Source of the DNA: an uncultured Clostridia bacterium
GTDB lineage: Bacteria; Bacillota; Clostridia; TANB77; CAG-508
Direction of reading: 5' to 3'
Length of the DNA stretch: 64,000 bases
Assembly: GCA_944386365.1 (NCBI GenBank)
Contig: CALXAT010000001.1
Coordinates: 62,001 to 126,000 of the forward strand
The first letter of the stretch is position 1, and every line of letters begins with the position of its first letter. A program made the translations under genes and the position numbers. This document shows, in pieces, positions 7,777 through 16,500 of the stretch. The notes beneath the pieces are model-generated. The model searched no databases, was not told the origin of the DNA, and saw only the letters and a program-made list of their open reading frames with translations.

Positions 7777-7805
7777 ATGAGTATATTAAATATAGTAAAA
7801 ACAGA
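7777..7805 (+). pseudogene. First codons of a second MutS-like gene, truncated
   Basis: Same leader hairpin (GCCTTG-6 nt-CAAGGC), ribosome-binding site and first residues (MSILNIVKT) as the gene at 1584, then abrupt change into a tRNA 3' end. The gene body has been deleted. Confidence 0.6.
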
Positions 7806-7822
7806 TCCCTTCATCCGCACCA
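7806..7822 (+). pseudogene. tRNA 3'-end fragment (Leu-like)
   Basis: TCCCTTCATCCGCACCA is a T-arm and acceptor 3' strand with CCA. It matches 15 of 17 bases of the 3' end of the tRNA-Leu remnant at 8605-8661. No 5' part is present. It may be an att-type scar or a deletion join. Confidence 0.55.
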
Positions 7823-7858
7823 AAAAATATAATCATTGTACTAGACAAGAAAACGATT

Positions 7859-7887
7859 AAATCGACTGTAATAGGTCGATTTTTTTC
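7859..7887 (+). terminator. Rho-independent terminator
   Basis: AAATCGAC-loop-GTCGATTT followed by a T-run, just after the tRNA fragment. Confidence 0.8.
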
Positions 7888-7929
7888 ATAACTAAATATG
7901 GAATGATTAAATAGGAAGGTAGATATAAT

Positions 7930-8223
7930 TTGAAAATAGTAAAGCAATCATTATTAGTAATAACTATTTTGATTATTTTAATGTACATTGCTATAATTTA
8001 TTTAACAACAACTACTATATTCTTTTTTTATCCCAGAAATAGAAGGAAATATTATTTTGACTTTAATTACTGGTGTTTAATAGTACCAATATTATCATTT
8101 ATTTTTTCAATAAAAACTGAAGAAGAACAAATAAGTAAAAAGCACACAAAGGTTAGTGCATTACTCGCGGTTGTTATATTAATTCTTTATCTAAATGTTA
8201 ATGCATATAGAATAGAAAGATAA
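7930..8223 (+). CDS. Small membrane protein, unknown
   Basis: 97 residues with a TTG start behind AGGAAGG. Three hydrophobic stretches (residues ~7-32, ~46-60, ~77-90) separated by a basic loop (RNRRKYYF) and a charged loop (KTEEEQISKKHTK) suggest three membrane helices. No family recognised. It lies with the next gene between two tRNA-Leu fragments, which hints at an acquired segment. Confidence 0.5.
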   Translation: MKIVKQSLLVITILIILMYIAIIYLTTTTIFFFYPRNRRKYYFDFNYWCLIVPILSFIFSIKTEEEQISKKHTKVSALLAVVILILYLNVNAYRIER

Positions 8224-8320
8224 TGAAAATTAAGAAATAAGAAAGTTGTAAATTTAAGTAAGAAATGTTAAAATAGTTAAAAATTAGTTTTATTAGAAAA
8301 TATTTAAAGGAGGTGTAAAT

Positions 8321-8581
8321 ATGTATTTTATTTATATTTTATTTATATTTTTAGCATTGTACTTTTTTGCAAAATTTAAGAACGGAAAATATTCTTGGAT
8401 TTCAATTTCAGTTATAGTAGTATATATGATTTTTAATATAATTCAAACTGTAAGTAACTATAATCCAATTGTTATGTCAAAATCTTTGTTTAGTATAATA
8501 ATGGTAAAGATTATTGCATATGGTATATTAATTTTAATACAATGTTTATTAGTTAGACATTTTAGAAAATCAAGAGTTTGA
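8321..8581 (+). CDS. Small membrane protein, unknown
   Basis: 86 residues; a strong AAAGGAGGTG lies 7 bases before the ATG. Three hydrophobic segments (~2-17, ~25-42, ~58-78) and a basic C-terminus (RHFRKSRV). Not recognised. It ends 24 bases before the tRNA-Leu remnant. Confidence 0.55.
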   Translation: MYFIYILFIFLALYFFAKFKNGKYSWISISVIVVYMIFNIIQTVSNYNPIVMSKSLFSIIMVKIIAYGILILIQCLLVRHFRKSRV

Positions 8582-8604
8582 CAAGATGAACCAGTTTTAA
8601 ATAT

Positions 8605-8661
8605 GCAGATGTGACGGAACTGATAGACCGACGTGGGGGTCAAGTCCCTTTATCTGCACCA
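8605..8661 (+). pseudogene. tRNA-Leu remnant lacking the anticodon and variable arms
   Basis: GCAGATG at the 5' end pairs with TATCTGC before ACCA, and the D-arm-like GACGGAACTGATAGACC and the variable-arm/T-arm join GACGTGGGGG are recognisable for a Leu tRNA. The region from the anticodon stem through most of the variable arm is missing, leaving 57 bases, and the T-loop has lost one base (GGGGGTCAAGTCCC). It cannot be a working tRNA. A terminator follows at once. Confidence 0.7.
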
Positions 8662-8667
8662 AGGAAT

Positions 8668-8691
8668 ACTCTCAGAAATGAGAGTTTTTTT
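8668..8691 (+). terminator. Rho-independent terminator after tRNA remnant
   Basis: ACTCTC-6 nt-GAGAGT with a seven-T tail. Confidence 0.85.
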
Positions 8692-8883
8692 ATTATTTTT
8701 CTTATTCAAATAGAATTAAAAAAAACAAAGGATTTAAAAAACAAAAAACATGTTTTCTATAGAAATTTAGAAATGCTTGATAAGAAGCGAATTTGAGAAA
8801 TATTAATAAATATGATATAATATATATATTACTTAAAAAAGGTTTGCAAATCAACTCTAGATTGTGAAAAAGGAGAGAGAAGA

Positions 8884-9390
8884 ATGACAGCAATAATAGA
8901 ATTTTTTAAATCTTTAATATGTGTATATTTTGAAATGCATAAAGTAATCGTAGAATCCATAATGGATTCATTTTATCGGCAGAGTGATTTAGGGTGGGCT
9001 ATTGTACAGTTAATCCTGTGGATAGTCATACTAATATTTTTACTGATATTAGATGCACTTATTGGATTTGGAGTATATGCATTAATCCGTCGGATTGTGA
9101 TTACATGTAGGACCAAGAAAGTAAGACATCGTAAAGTATACGGAATTGTGACTGGTAAAGATTATAAGGAAGATTATGTGACATACACATATATAGGTAA
9201 GTCTATGATTCCGGTTTTTTATCCAGAAGAATACAATGTGGAAGTACAGTATAAAGAGATGGAAGAGAGTTTTAATGACGAGGAATTATTCAATCAATAC
9301 AAAGAAGGGGATACAATTCTTCTTATATTGATTGAGAAATTTGACAAAAAGGGAAGAATAATTGAACAAATCTTAGAGTTGCCAGATTAG
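8884..9390 (+). CDS. Membrane protein with cytosolic C-terminal domain, unknown
   Basis: 168 residues; GGAGAGAG precedes the ATG. A long hydrophobic stretch at ~37-70 (WAIVQLILWIVILIFLLIL) anchors it, followed by a basic patch (RRIVITCRTKKVRHRKV) and a ~95-residue soluble domain rich in beta-like segments (VYGIVTGKDYKEDYVTYTY; YNVEVQYKEM). Codon choice is less A-rich than in neighbours (CGG, CCG, CGT appear). No family recognised. Flanked by its own terminator, so a single-gene unit. Confidence 0.6.
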   Translation: MTAIIEFFKSLICVYFEMHKVIVESIMDSFYRQSDLGWAIVQLILWIVILIFLLILDALIGFGVYALIRRIVITCRTKKVRHRKVYGIVTGKDYKEDYVTYTYIGKSMIPVFYPEEYNVEVQYKEMEESFNDEELFNQYKEGDTILLILIEKFDKKGRIIEQILELPD

Positions 9391-9395
9391 ACAAA

Positions 9396-9432
9396 GCCTC
9401 ATTATTGTTGGATGACAATAATGAGGCCTTTC
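9396..9432 (+). terminator. Rho-independent terminator
   Basis: GCCTCATTATTGT pairs with ACAATAATGAGGC over a short loop, followed by CTTTCT. Confidence 0.85.
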
Positions 9433-9564
9433 TGGTATAAAATAAAAATGTTACTATCAATATATAAATATAAGATATCTTAAATATAGAAATAATAAAA
9501 AAGATGACAAAACTAAATTTATTTGTTAAAATTATATACATCAATTGAGTAGGAGGTTTATGTT

Positions 9565-9714
9565 ATGAAGAAACCCAGAAGAAGAAAAGGAAACTTTCGG
9601 ACACCAAATATGAAGTGGGAACAAGACGAACATGGTAACTGGGAGCGTGTGGATTCAAACGATAAAAGATTACTACACGAAATGAAAGTCATAAACAAAA
9701 AGAAAAAATCATAA
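9565..9714 (+). CDS. Small basic protein, unknown
   Basis: 49 residues; AGGAGG lies 8 bases before the ATG. Rich in Lys/Arg (KKPRRRKGNFRTPN at the start, KKKKS at the end) with a WEQDEHGNWERVD centre. Not recognised. A terminator follows within 15 bases, so it is a complete short transcription unit. Confidence 0.55.
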   Translation: MKKPRRRKGNFRTPNMKWEQDEHGNWERVDSNDKRLLHEMKVINKKKKS

Positions 9715-9724
9715 CGAAATGGAT

Positions 9725-9770
9725 TAGGAGATTGCAATGCAGTTATAGCAGAACAATCTCCTGTCTTTTT
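9725..9770 (+). terminator. Rho-independent terminator
   Basis: GGAGATTG / CAATCTCC stem with a 19-base loop, then TGTCTTTTT. Confidence 0.75.
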
Positions 9771-9873
9771 GCAATTTTATGTGAAGTATAGTATAATAAT
9801 AGTAGTATAACCCAATGAGGTAATACAAGCAACTAAAAACGCAACCTTCCAATTGGAAGAAAGGAGGAGGCAT

Positions 9874-10053
9874 ATGCCTAATTTGACAGCTAGTAGAAGG
9901 GATGACTGGAAAGCAGAACAGGAGAGAACATATAAGTTCTATAATTCACTGAAAACAACCAGTCTCAAGTGCAATTATGGAAGCAAGGACTGCGAGACTT
10001 GCGAGGATAAAGATTGCACATGGCGGCAGTTTTTGTTAAACTCGCCATATTAA
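9874..10053 (+). CDS. Small Cys-rich protein, unknown
   Basis: 59 residues; the ATG at 9874 follows GGAGGAGG by three bases. Four cysteines in CNYGSKDCETCEDKDC suggest metal binding or disulfides. The N-terminal half is charged (TASRRDDWKAEQERTYKFYN). Not recognised. A terminator (10062-10100) follows directly. Confidence 0.55.
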   Translation: MPNLTASRRDDWKAEQERTYKFYNSLKTTSLKCNYGSKDCETCEDKDCTWRQFLLNSPY

Positions 10054-10061
10054 AAGGAGGC

Positions 10062-10100
10062 GGCATTTTCTGGAAAGGGATTTCTGGAGAATGCCTTTTT
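10062..10100 (+). terminator. Rho-independent terminator
   Basis: GGCATTTTC / GAGAATGCC stem followed by five T. Confidence 0.8.
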
Positions 10101-10197
10101 CCTTTTTTAAATAGAATATAATAAATAGATACTTGTAAGTTAATATAAAATATTGTAAAATAATAAAATAAAAAGAGAATAAATAGGAGGAAAAGAT

Positions 10198-10662
10198 ATG
10201 GAAATCGGATTTTATGCAGGAAGTTTTGATCCATTTACCAATGGACATTTACACGTCGTAACAAAGTCTGCACAGTTATTTGATAAAGTAGTAATAGGAA
10301 TTGGTGTGCATCCAGATAAGAAAAGAAGATATGATAAAGGACTTATGAAAACAGTAATTGAAAAAATCTTAGCTAATAGAAATCTTACAAATGTATCAGT
10401 TGTTTGTTATGATAATCTTTCTGTTGATGCTGCACTTGCACATAATGCTACACTTTTAGTAAGAGGGGTTAGAAATGGTATGGATTATGAATATGAGGAA
10501 AATATGGCATCTATTAATGAAGAAATTTCAGGATTAGATACAATATATATTCGAGCAGGAAGTTTAGGAAATATTAGTTCTAGCATGGTAATGGAATTAC
10601 TAGAAAATGGAAAAGATGTATCCAAATATTTACCTAAAGAAGTTATGGAGATTATAAAATAA
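10198..10662 (+). CDS. coaD: Phosphopantetheine adenylyltransferase
   Basis: 154 residues, usual CoaD length. It transfers AMP from ATP to 4'-phosphopantetheine to give dephospho-CoA, the fourth step of CoA synthesis. Visible motifs: GSFDPFTNGHL (nucleotidyltransferase T/HxGH motif), VRGVRNGMDYEYE, and ISSSMVMELL, matching the family ISSTxVRxL motif with Met in place of Arg. AGGAGG is 8 bases before the ATG. The enzyme for the next CoA step, coaE, lies 0.5 kb downstream on the other strand. Confidence 0.95.
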   Translation: MEIGFYAGSFDPFTNGHLHVVTKSAQLFDKVVIGIGVHPDKKRRYDKGLMKTVIEKILANRNLTNVSVVCYDNLSVDAALAHNATLLVRGVRNGMDYEYEENMASINEEISGLDTIYIRAGSLGNISSSMVMELLENGKDVSKYLPKEVMEIIK

Positions 10663-10688
10663 ATACAAATTAAGTGTAGGGGATGGTA

Positions 10689-11141
10689 ATGAAGAATAAG
10701 AAAAATATAGTTAGATTAATATATGTAGTTGTTATATTAATATTGGCAGTAATAGGCATATATCTTGTAATAAACAATAAATCGTCAAACAACGATTTTA
10801 GAGTGCTAGATAATTTATCGGATATTCAGAATGATAAAAATGGGATAATAGAAAATGATAGTTGTAAATTCTACACTTATGAAAATGAGGGTAAGAATTA
10901 TATTGTATTTAAAGTAACGGAAAGAACATATACTACTTCCATTGATATTAAGCGTATCCAGTTAAAAAACACAAGTTATAACGGGGAAGAGTTAAAAATT
11001 AAGTTAGATATAGATGTGGAGGAAGGAGAAGAAGATCCGCTTAGAGATTGGCCTTTAACGACTAGAAAATATGTTGTAATGAGAGTTACTAAGGATGTAG
11101 AAAAACTTTATGTAAATGATATAGAATATGAGAAAGTATAA
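10689..11141 (+). CDS. Membrane-anchored protein, unknown
   Basis: 150 residues. One N-terminal membrane helix (residues ~8-30, IVRLIYVVVILILAVIGIYL) is followed by an extracytoplasmic domain of alternating beta-like stretches (FYTYENEGKNYIVFKV; KLDIDVEEGEEDPLRD). The start at 10689 is preferred because AGGGGATG lies just upstream of it. 26 bases after coaD, so possibly co-transcribed. No family recognised. Confidence 0.6.
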   Translation: MKNKKNIVRLIYVVVILILAVIGIYLVINNKSSNNDFRVLDNLSDIQNDKNGIIENDSCKFYTYENEGKNYIVFKVTERTYTTSIDIKRIQLKNTSYNGEELKIKLDIDVEEGEEDPLRDWPLTTRKYVVMRVTKDVEKLYVNDIEYEKV

Positions 11142-11151
11142 AGATAGATAA

Positions 11152-11193
11152 AAAATATAGATATAAGACTTTTTCTTATACCTATATTTTTTT
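11152..11193. terminator. Bidirectional terminator between convergent genes
   Basis: AAAATATAGATATAAG pairs with CTTATACCTATATTTT with a T-rich loop; A-rich on one side and T-rich on the other, so it can serve both strands. Overlaps the coaE stop. Confidence 0.75.
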
Positions 11194-11776
11194 ATTTATC
11201 TTTTTCTATTATTTTTTTATATATAGTTTCAACGAAAGAATGCATTGTTTCTACTGTATAGTCATTATCAAAAATATAATCAAATGTTAAATGCGTATAG
11301 TTTAAAGCGGAAGCCTCTCTTTTTTCAAGATATTCAGGAGATATGTGATCTCTTTCTAATATTCTTTTTTTTCTTACTATATCGTCAGAAGTAACGAATA
11401 TTTTCATATTACACATATCCCAGTATTTTACTTTAGGAAGCAAAGCCCAATCAAAAATAAAATATTGTTGCTTTTGCAACAAAATATTGTCTAATACTTG
11501 CTCCATATATGCCCATGTAAGATCTGTTAAAATTTGCATTTTATCTATATCACCAAATACAATATTACCTAATTTTTTTCTATTAATCATTCCATTTTCA
11601 TCTAAAATTGTATTGCCAAATACTTTACAGATTTTTTTAGAAAGGGTTGGGTCTGAAGTGGCTTGATGTCCGATTTTATCAATATTAACATATTGTCCAT
11701 TTAATTTTTTAGCCAATGTAGATGCAATTGTAGATTTGCCAGTTCCTGTTTTTCCAGTAATACAAATTAATTTCAT
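11192..11776 (-). CDS. coaE: Dephospho-CoA kinase
   Basis: 194 residues. It phosphorylates the ribose 3'-hydroxyl of dephospho-CoA, the last step of CoA synthesis. The P-loop GKTGTGKST lies at residues 8-16, DKIGHQ (substrate-binding DxD/H region) near 33, then the CoaE helical domain and a lid region (RKKRILERDHISPEYLEKRE). AGGAGG precedes the start on the minus strand. Similarity outside the P-loop is moderate, so another small nucleotide kinase is a weaker alternative. Confidence 0.8.
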   Translation of the reverse strand: MKLICITGKTGTGKSTIASTLAKKLNGQYVNIDKIGHQATSDPTLSKKICKVFGNTILDENGMINRKKLGNIVFGDIDKMQILTDLTWAYMEQVLDNILLQKQQYFIFDWALLPKVKYWDMCNMKIFVTSDDIVRKKRILERDHISPEYLEKREASALNYTHLTFDYIFDNDYTVETMHSFVETIYKKIIEKDK

Positions 11777-11888
11777 ATAGCGCCTCCTTATTTATTTAAA
11801 AAAATTATACCATTCTATATCGAATAATGCAATCATTTGAGGAATAGAAAGAAAAGCGTAAAGAATTATCAATTTTTCGCTAAAAACC

Positions 11889-11917
11889 TTGTAAAAAGTC
11901 AAAAAATATAGTATTAT
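11889..11917 (+). promoter_or_regulatory. purM promoter
   Basis: TTGTAA, 17-base spacer, TATTAT; 30 bases before purM. No PurR-like box or purine riboswitch was recognised. Confidence 0.55.
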
Positions 11918-11947
11918 AAAAGAGTAAAAACGGAAAGGAGAAAATGA

Positions 11948-12985
11948 ATGGAAAAGAGTTTTAGTGAAAGCTATAAAGAAGCTGGTGTAGATGTTACAGC
12001 AGGATATAAAGCAGTAGAGCTAATGAAGAAAAGTGTGCAAGAAACATATACAAAAGGAGTTATGTCAGACCTTGGAGGATTTGGGGGTCTTTTTAAGTTA
12101 GATATAAGTGAAATGAAGGAGCCTATTTTAGTGTCAGGAACAGATGGTGTTGGAACGAAACTAAAATTGGCTTTTTTGCTTAACAAACATGATACGATTG
12201 GACAAGATTGTGTAGCGATGTGTGTTAATGATATTGTTTGTTGTGGTGCAAAACCATTATTCTTTTTAGACTATATATCATTATGGAAAAACATTCCAGA
12301 AATGGTAGCAAGCATTGTAAAAGGTGTAGCAGATGGATGTAAGAAAGCAGGATGTGCATTAGTTGGAGGAGAAACAGCAGAAATGCCAGGTCTATATTCT
12401 GATAATGAATATGATTTAGCAGGATTTAGTGTAGGTGTTGTGGATAAAGCCAAAATTATCAATCCAGACAATATACAAGAAGGAGATGTAGTCATTGGTC
12501 TAACATCTTCAGGTGTTCATTCAAATGGATTTTCTTTGGTTAGAAAAATATTTAATGTCAATGAAGAAAACTTAAGAGAATATAGAGAAGAATTAGGAAT
12601 GACATTAGGAGAAGCATTACTTAAGCCAACCAAAATCTATGTAAAACCAGTATTAAAATTAATAGATGAAGTAAATGTAAAAGGAATTTCTCATATAACT
12701 GGTGGTGGTTTCTATGAAAATATGCCAAGAATGTTAAATGACAATGTTTCATTAGAGATCCAAAAAGATGCCTATCCAGTACCAGAAATTTTTAAATTAA
12801 TCCAAAAAGAAGGCAATATCCCAGAAAGAGATATGTATAATACCTTTAATATGGGAATTGGTATGGCAATCATTGTTCCAGAAAGTGATAAAGAAAAAGC
12901 ATTAAAAGTATTAGAACAAGAAGGCGAAAAAGCTTATGCGATTGGAAAGGTAGTTAAAGGGAACAAAGAAATAAAAGTTATGTAG
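11948..12985 (+). CDS. purM: Phosphoribosylformylglycinamidine cyclo-ligase (AIR synthetase)
   Basis: 345 residues, full length. It closes FGAM to aminoimidazole ribotide with ATP, the fifth purine step. Motifs: [13 protein letters not shown], the [16 protein letters not shown] block and [18 protein letters not shown] lies 6 bases from the start. It has its own promoter and is followed by a promoter for the next gene, so it is not in an operon with purL although the two are neighbours in the pathway. Confidence 0.97.
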   Translation: MEKSFSESYKEAGVDVTAGYKAVELMKKSVQETYTKGVMSDLGGFGGLFKLDISEMKEPILVSGTDGVGTKLKLAFLLNKHDTIGQDCVAMCVNDIVCCGAKPLFFLDYISLWKNIPEMVASIVKGVADGCKKAGCALVGGETAEMPGLYSDNEYDLAGFSVGVVDKAKIINPDNIQEGDVVIGLTSSGVHSNGFSLVRKIFNVNEENLREYREELGMTLGEALLKPTKIYVKPVLKLIDEVNVKGISHITGGGFYENMPRMLNDNVSLEIQKDAYPVPEIFKLIQKEGNIPERDMYNTFNMGIGMAIIVPESDKEKALKVLEQEGEKAYAIGKVVKGNKEIKVM

Positions 12986-12995
12986 AATGAGAAAA

Positions 12996-13024
12996 TTGAA
13001 TATATTATGTAAATGTGGTATAAT
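12996..13024 (+). promoter_or_regulatory. Sigma-A promoter
   Basis: TTGAAT, 17-base spacer, TATAAT, upstream of the gene at 13084. Confidence 0.7.
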
Positions 13025-13083
13025 ATCTATTAGATAGCTTTATAAAATATGCATCGGCACATGCGTGCCAAGGGAGGAAACAC

Positions 13084-13428
13084 ATGTTATACACAATTTT
13101 TCAAGATGAAGAAGAAATTACAATCGTTCTGAATAACAAATATTCAAGGGAACGGTTGAGAAGGAAGCTTTTAAAGAAAACCAATTTAACAGTGGAAGTG
13201 ATTGAAGAGATTGTCTATGCTGGAATATACCTTGAAGACGATGAGACATTAGAAATAAGGTCTTTTGGAAGAGGAAAAGTAATAACAGACAGAAAAAATA
13301 TTATCTTCCTTCTTCGGGATGGAGAGCGAGTCGTTATTTATCCAGATAGTAGTTTCGAAAGAATCTATACATTAGGAGATTGGTTTGGATACAAAATGAA
13401 AGCTGTAAAAAGATTCTTCTTCGGCTAA
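13084..13428 (+). CDS. Unknown small cytosolic protein
   Basis: 114 residues; GGGAGG is 7 bases upstream. No membrane segment; mixed charged sequence with beta-like stretches (TIVLNNKYSRERLRRKLL; VVIYPDSSFERIYTLGDW) and a basic C-terminus (KMKAVKRFFFG). Codon use is richer in G/C-ending codons than in the purine genes on either side. It sits between its own promoter and terminator inside the purine gene run. Not recognised. Confidence 0.55.
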   Translation: MLYTIFQDEEEITIVLNNKYSRERLRRKLLKKTNLTVEVIEEIVYAGIYLEDDETLEIRSFGRGKVITDRKNIIFLLRDGERVVIYPDSSFERIYTLGDWFGYKMKAVKRFFFG

Positions 13429-13441
13429 AGTGTTAGAGAGG

Positions 13442-13500
13442 CAGGTAGATATTATATAGGCAGTTATTGTCAAAATGATATCTGCCTGTTTCGTTTTCTT
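13442..13500 (+). terminator. Rho-independent terminator
   Basis: CAGGTAGATAT pairs with ATATCTGCCTG across a 25-base loop, followed by TTTCGTTTTCTT. Confidence 0.6.
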
Positions 13501-13581
13501 ATATACTTAATACATGTTTGCAATAGATAAATTTATGTTTATATATAAATATTATTACCAAAATAAAGGAGGAATTATTAA

Positions 13582-16500
13582 ATGGTAAGAAGAATTTATG
13601 TTCAAAAAAAACCAGGATTTGATGTAGAAGCAAAAGGAATCCTAGAGGATTTAAAAGAAAACTTACAGATAAAAGGATTAGAAAAAGTCGTTATTCTAAA
13701 CAGATATGATGTATCTGGAGTGGATGAAGAAAGTTATAATAAAGCAAAAACAACTGTATTTTCAGAACCACAAGTAGATGACTATTTTGATGAAAATTAT
13801 ACATTTGATCAAAATGATAAAGTATTTGCAGTAGAATTTTTACCAGGACAATTTGACCAAAGAGCAAATTCATTAGAAGAATGTTTACAAATCATCAGTG
13901 GAGGCGAAAGACCAACTTGTAAATCTGCAAAAGTATATATATTAAAAGGAAATGTTTCTGATGAAGAACTAAAAACCATAAAGAACTATTTAATCAACTC
14001 AGTAGATGCCAGAGAAGCAAGTTTAGAAAAGCCAGAAACATTAGAAGACAAATTAGTAGAACCAGAAGATGTCCAAGTCGTAGATGGATTTATTCATATG
14101 ACAGATGATGATACAGAAAAATTCTATGAAAAATATGGTTTTGCTATGGATATTGCAGATTTAAAATTCTGTCAAGAATATTTTAGAGATACAGAAAAAA
14201 GAGATCCAACTATGACAGAAATGAAAATGATTGACACATACTGGTCAGACCATTGTAGACATACAACTTTTCTTACCAGATTAGAAGAAATTGATATTGA
14301 ATGGGATTTATTAAAAGACATATATGGAAAATATATAGAATCTAGAAAATTTGTATATCAAGATAGAAAAAAAGATATTTCTTTAATGGATGTTGCAACC
14401 ATTGTTGCAAAAGAATTAAAGAAAAGAGGTGTCTTAAAAAATCTTGATGAATCAGAAGAAATTAATGCTTGTAGCATTAAAGCCAATATCATGGTAGATG
14501 GAAAAGAAGAAGAATATTTAATCATGTTCAAAAATGAGACACATAACCACCCAACAGAAATCGAACCATTTGGTGGAGCTGCAACTTGTTTGGGAGGAGC
14601 GATTCGTGACCCATTATCAGGACGTGTGTATGTATATCAAGCAATGCGTGTAACAGGCTGTGGAGATCCAAGACAAACGATTGAAGAAACATTACCACAT
14701 AAATTACCACAAAGAAAATTAACAAATGAAGCTGCAAGAGGATACAGCTCTTATGGAAATCAAATTGGTTTAGCTACTGGACAAGTTGCCGAAATCTATC
14801 ATCCAGGATATGTAGCAAAACGTATGGAAATTGGAGCATTAGTGGGGGCAGCACCATCTAAAAATGTTATCAGATTAAGACCAGAGCCAGGAGACAAAGT
14901 CATCTTACTTGGTGGAAGAACTGGTAGAGATGGTTGCGGAGGCGCAACAGGTTCATCTAAAGCACATAATAGTGAATCTTTAACAAGTTGTGGTGCAGAG
15001 GTACAAAAAGGAAATGCTCCAGAAGAAAGAAAGATTCAAAGATTATTTAGAGATCCAGAAGTAACCAAATTAATTAAACGTTGCAATGACTTTGGTGCTG
15101 GTGGTGTATCAGTTGCTATTGGAGAATTAGCAGATGGATTAGAAATTAACTTAGACAAAGTACCTAAAAAATATGAAGGATTAGATGGTACAGAACTTGC
15201 GATTTCAGAATCACAAGAAAGAATGGCAGTGGTTGTTGCAGATAAAGATGTAGAAAACTTTATTAGTTTAGCAGAAAAAGAGAATATCGAAGCAACCGTT
15301 GTTGCAAAAGTTGTAGAAGAACCAAGAGTAAAAATGTATTGGAGAAATAAAGTTATTGTTGACCTTTCAAGAGAATTCTTAAATACAAATGGTGATGTAA
15401 AAAATGCCAATGCAAAAATTACAAAACCGTTAGATGCAGAAAACTATTTTGCAACAAAACCAGTAGATGATATAGAAAAAACATGGAAAGAAACCATAAC
15501 AGACTTAAATTGTTGTTCACAAAGAGGATTAGTAGAAAGATTTGACAGTACAATCGGAGCAAATACAGTTATTATGCCATTTGGTGGAAAATATCAATTA
15601 ACACCAGCAGAAGGAATGGTAGCAAGAATCCCAACATTAAAAGGATATACAGATGCAGGAACCATTATGACATATGGATACAACCCATATATTGCAAGCT
15701 GGAGTCCATTCCATGGAGCTGTATATGCGATTGTAGAATCCGTTTCAAAATATGTAGCACTTGGTGGAGATTACAAAAAAGCATATTTAACATTACAAGA
15801 GTACTTTGAAAAGTTAAGAAATGAGCCAGAAAGATGGGGAAAACCATTAGCTGCATTACTTGGAGCATATTATGTACAAGAACAATTACAAATTGCAGCC
15901 ATTGGTGGAAAAGATAGTATGTCAGGTTCATATAATGAGTTAGATGTACCACCAACATTAGTATCTTTCTGTATCGGTGATGTAGATACAACAAAAGTAG
16001 TTTCAAATGAATTCAAAAAAGCAAATTCAAAAGTATATGTATTAAAAACAAAAATGGGAAAAGAAAATATCATTAATTTTGATGATTTAAAAGAAAACTT
16101 TGAATTGGTACATAAATTAATTAATGATGGAAAAGTATTATCAGCAAGCACAATCAAAAATGGTGGAATTGCAGATGTTATCACAAAGAGTTGTATCGGA
16201 AATAAGATTGGATTTAAGTTTGAAAATACAGAAGACTTATTTACATCACTATATGGTTCATTTGTTTTAGAAGCAGCAGAAGATATCGATAATGCAAAAT
16301 TAGAATTATTAGGAACCACAACAAGTGAGAAAACAATTGTTGTAAATGAAAATGTTGTATTAGATTTAGAGGAATTAATCAAACTTTGGGAAGAACCATT
16401 AGAAAAAGTATTCCCAACAAGAGTAGAACAAAAAGGTGAAGCAAGAAATATCTTAAGTCAAAAAACACCTACAATCACAAGAAAATTACCAATTACAAGA

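Noticed and set aside
8611..8796. 61-residue reading frame starting in the tRNA-Leu remnant
   Set aside because: It runs through the tRNA acceptor end and the terminator hairpin and lacks a ribosome-binding site.
1..9000. DGR reverse transcriptase or template repeat near the variable genes
   Set aside because: No reverse-transcriptase-like protein and no second, A-rich copy of the YWLAS-VRP block were found by reading either strand.
11820..11947. Purine riboswitch or PurR box upstream of purM
   Set aside because: No conserved purine-riboswitch loops and no PurR-box pair could be recognised; only an ordinary promoter.
14528..16382. Long minus-strand frames inside purL
   Set aside because: Antisense shadows of a fully conserved purL; no ribosome-binding sites and no recognisable domains.
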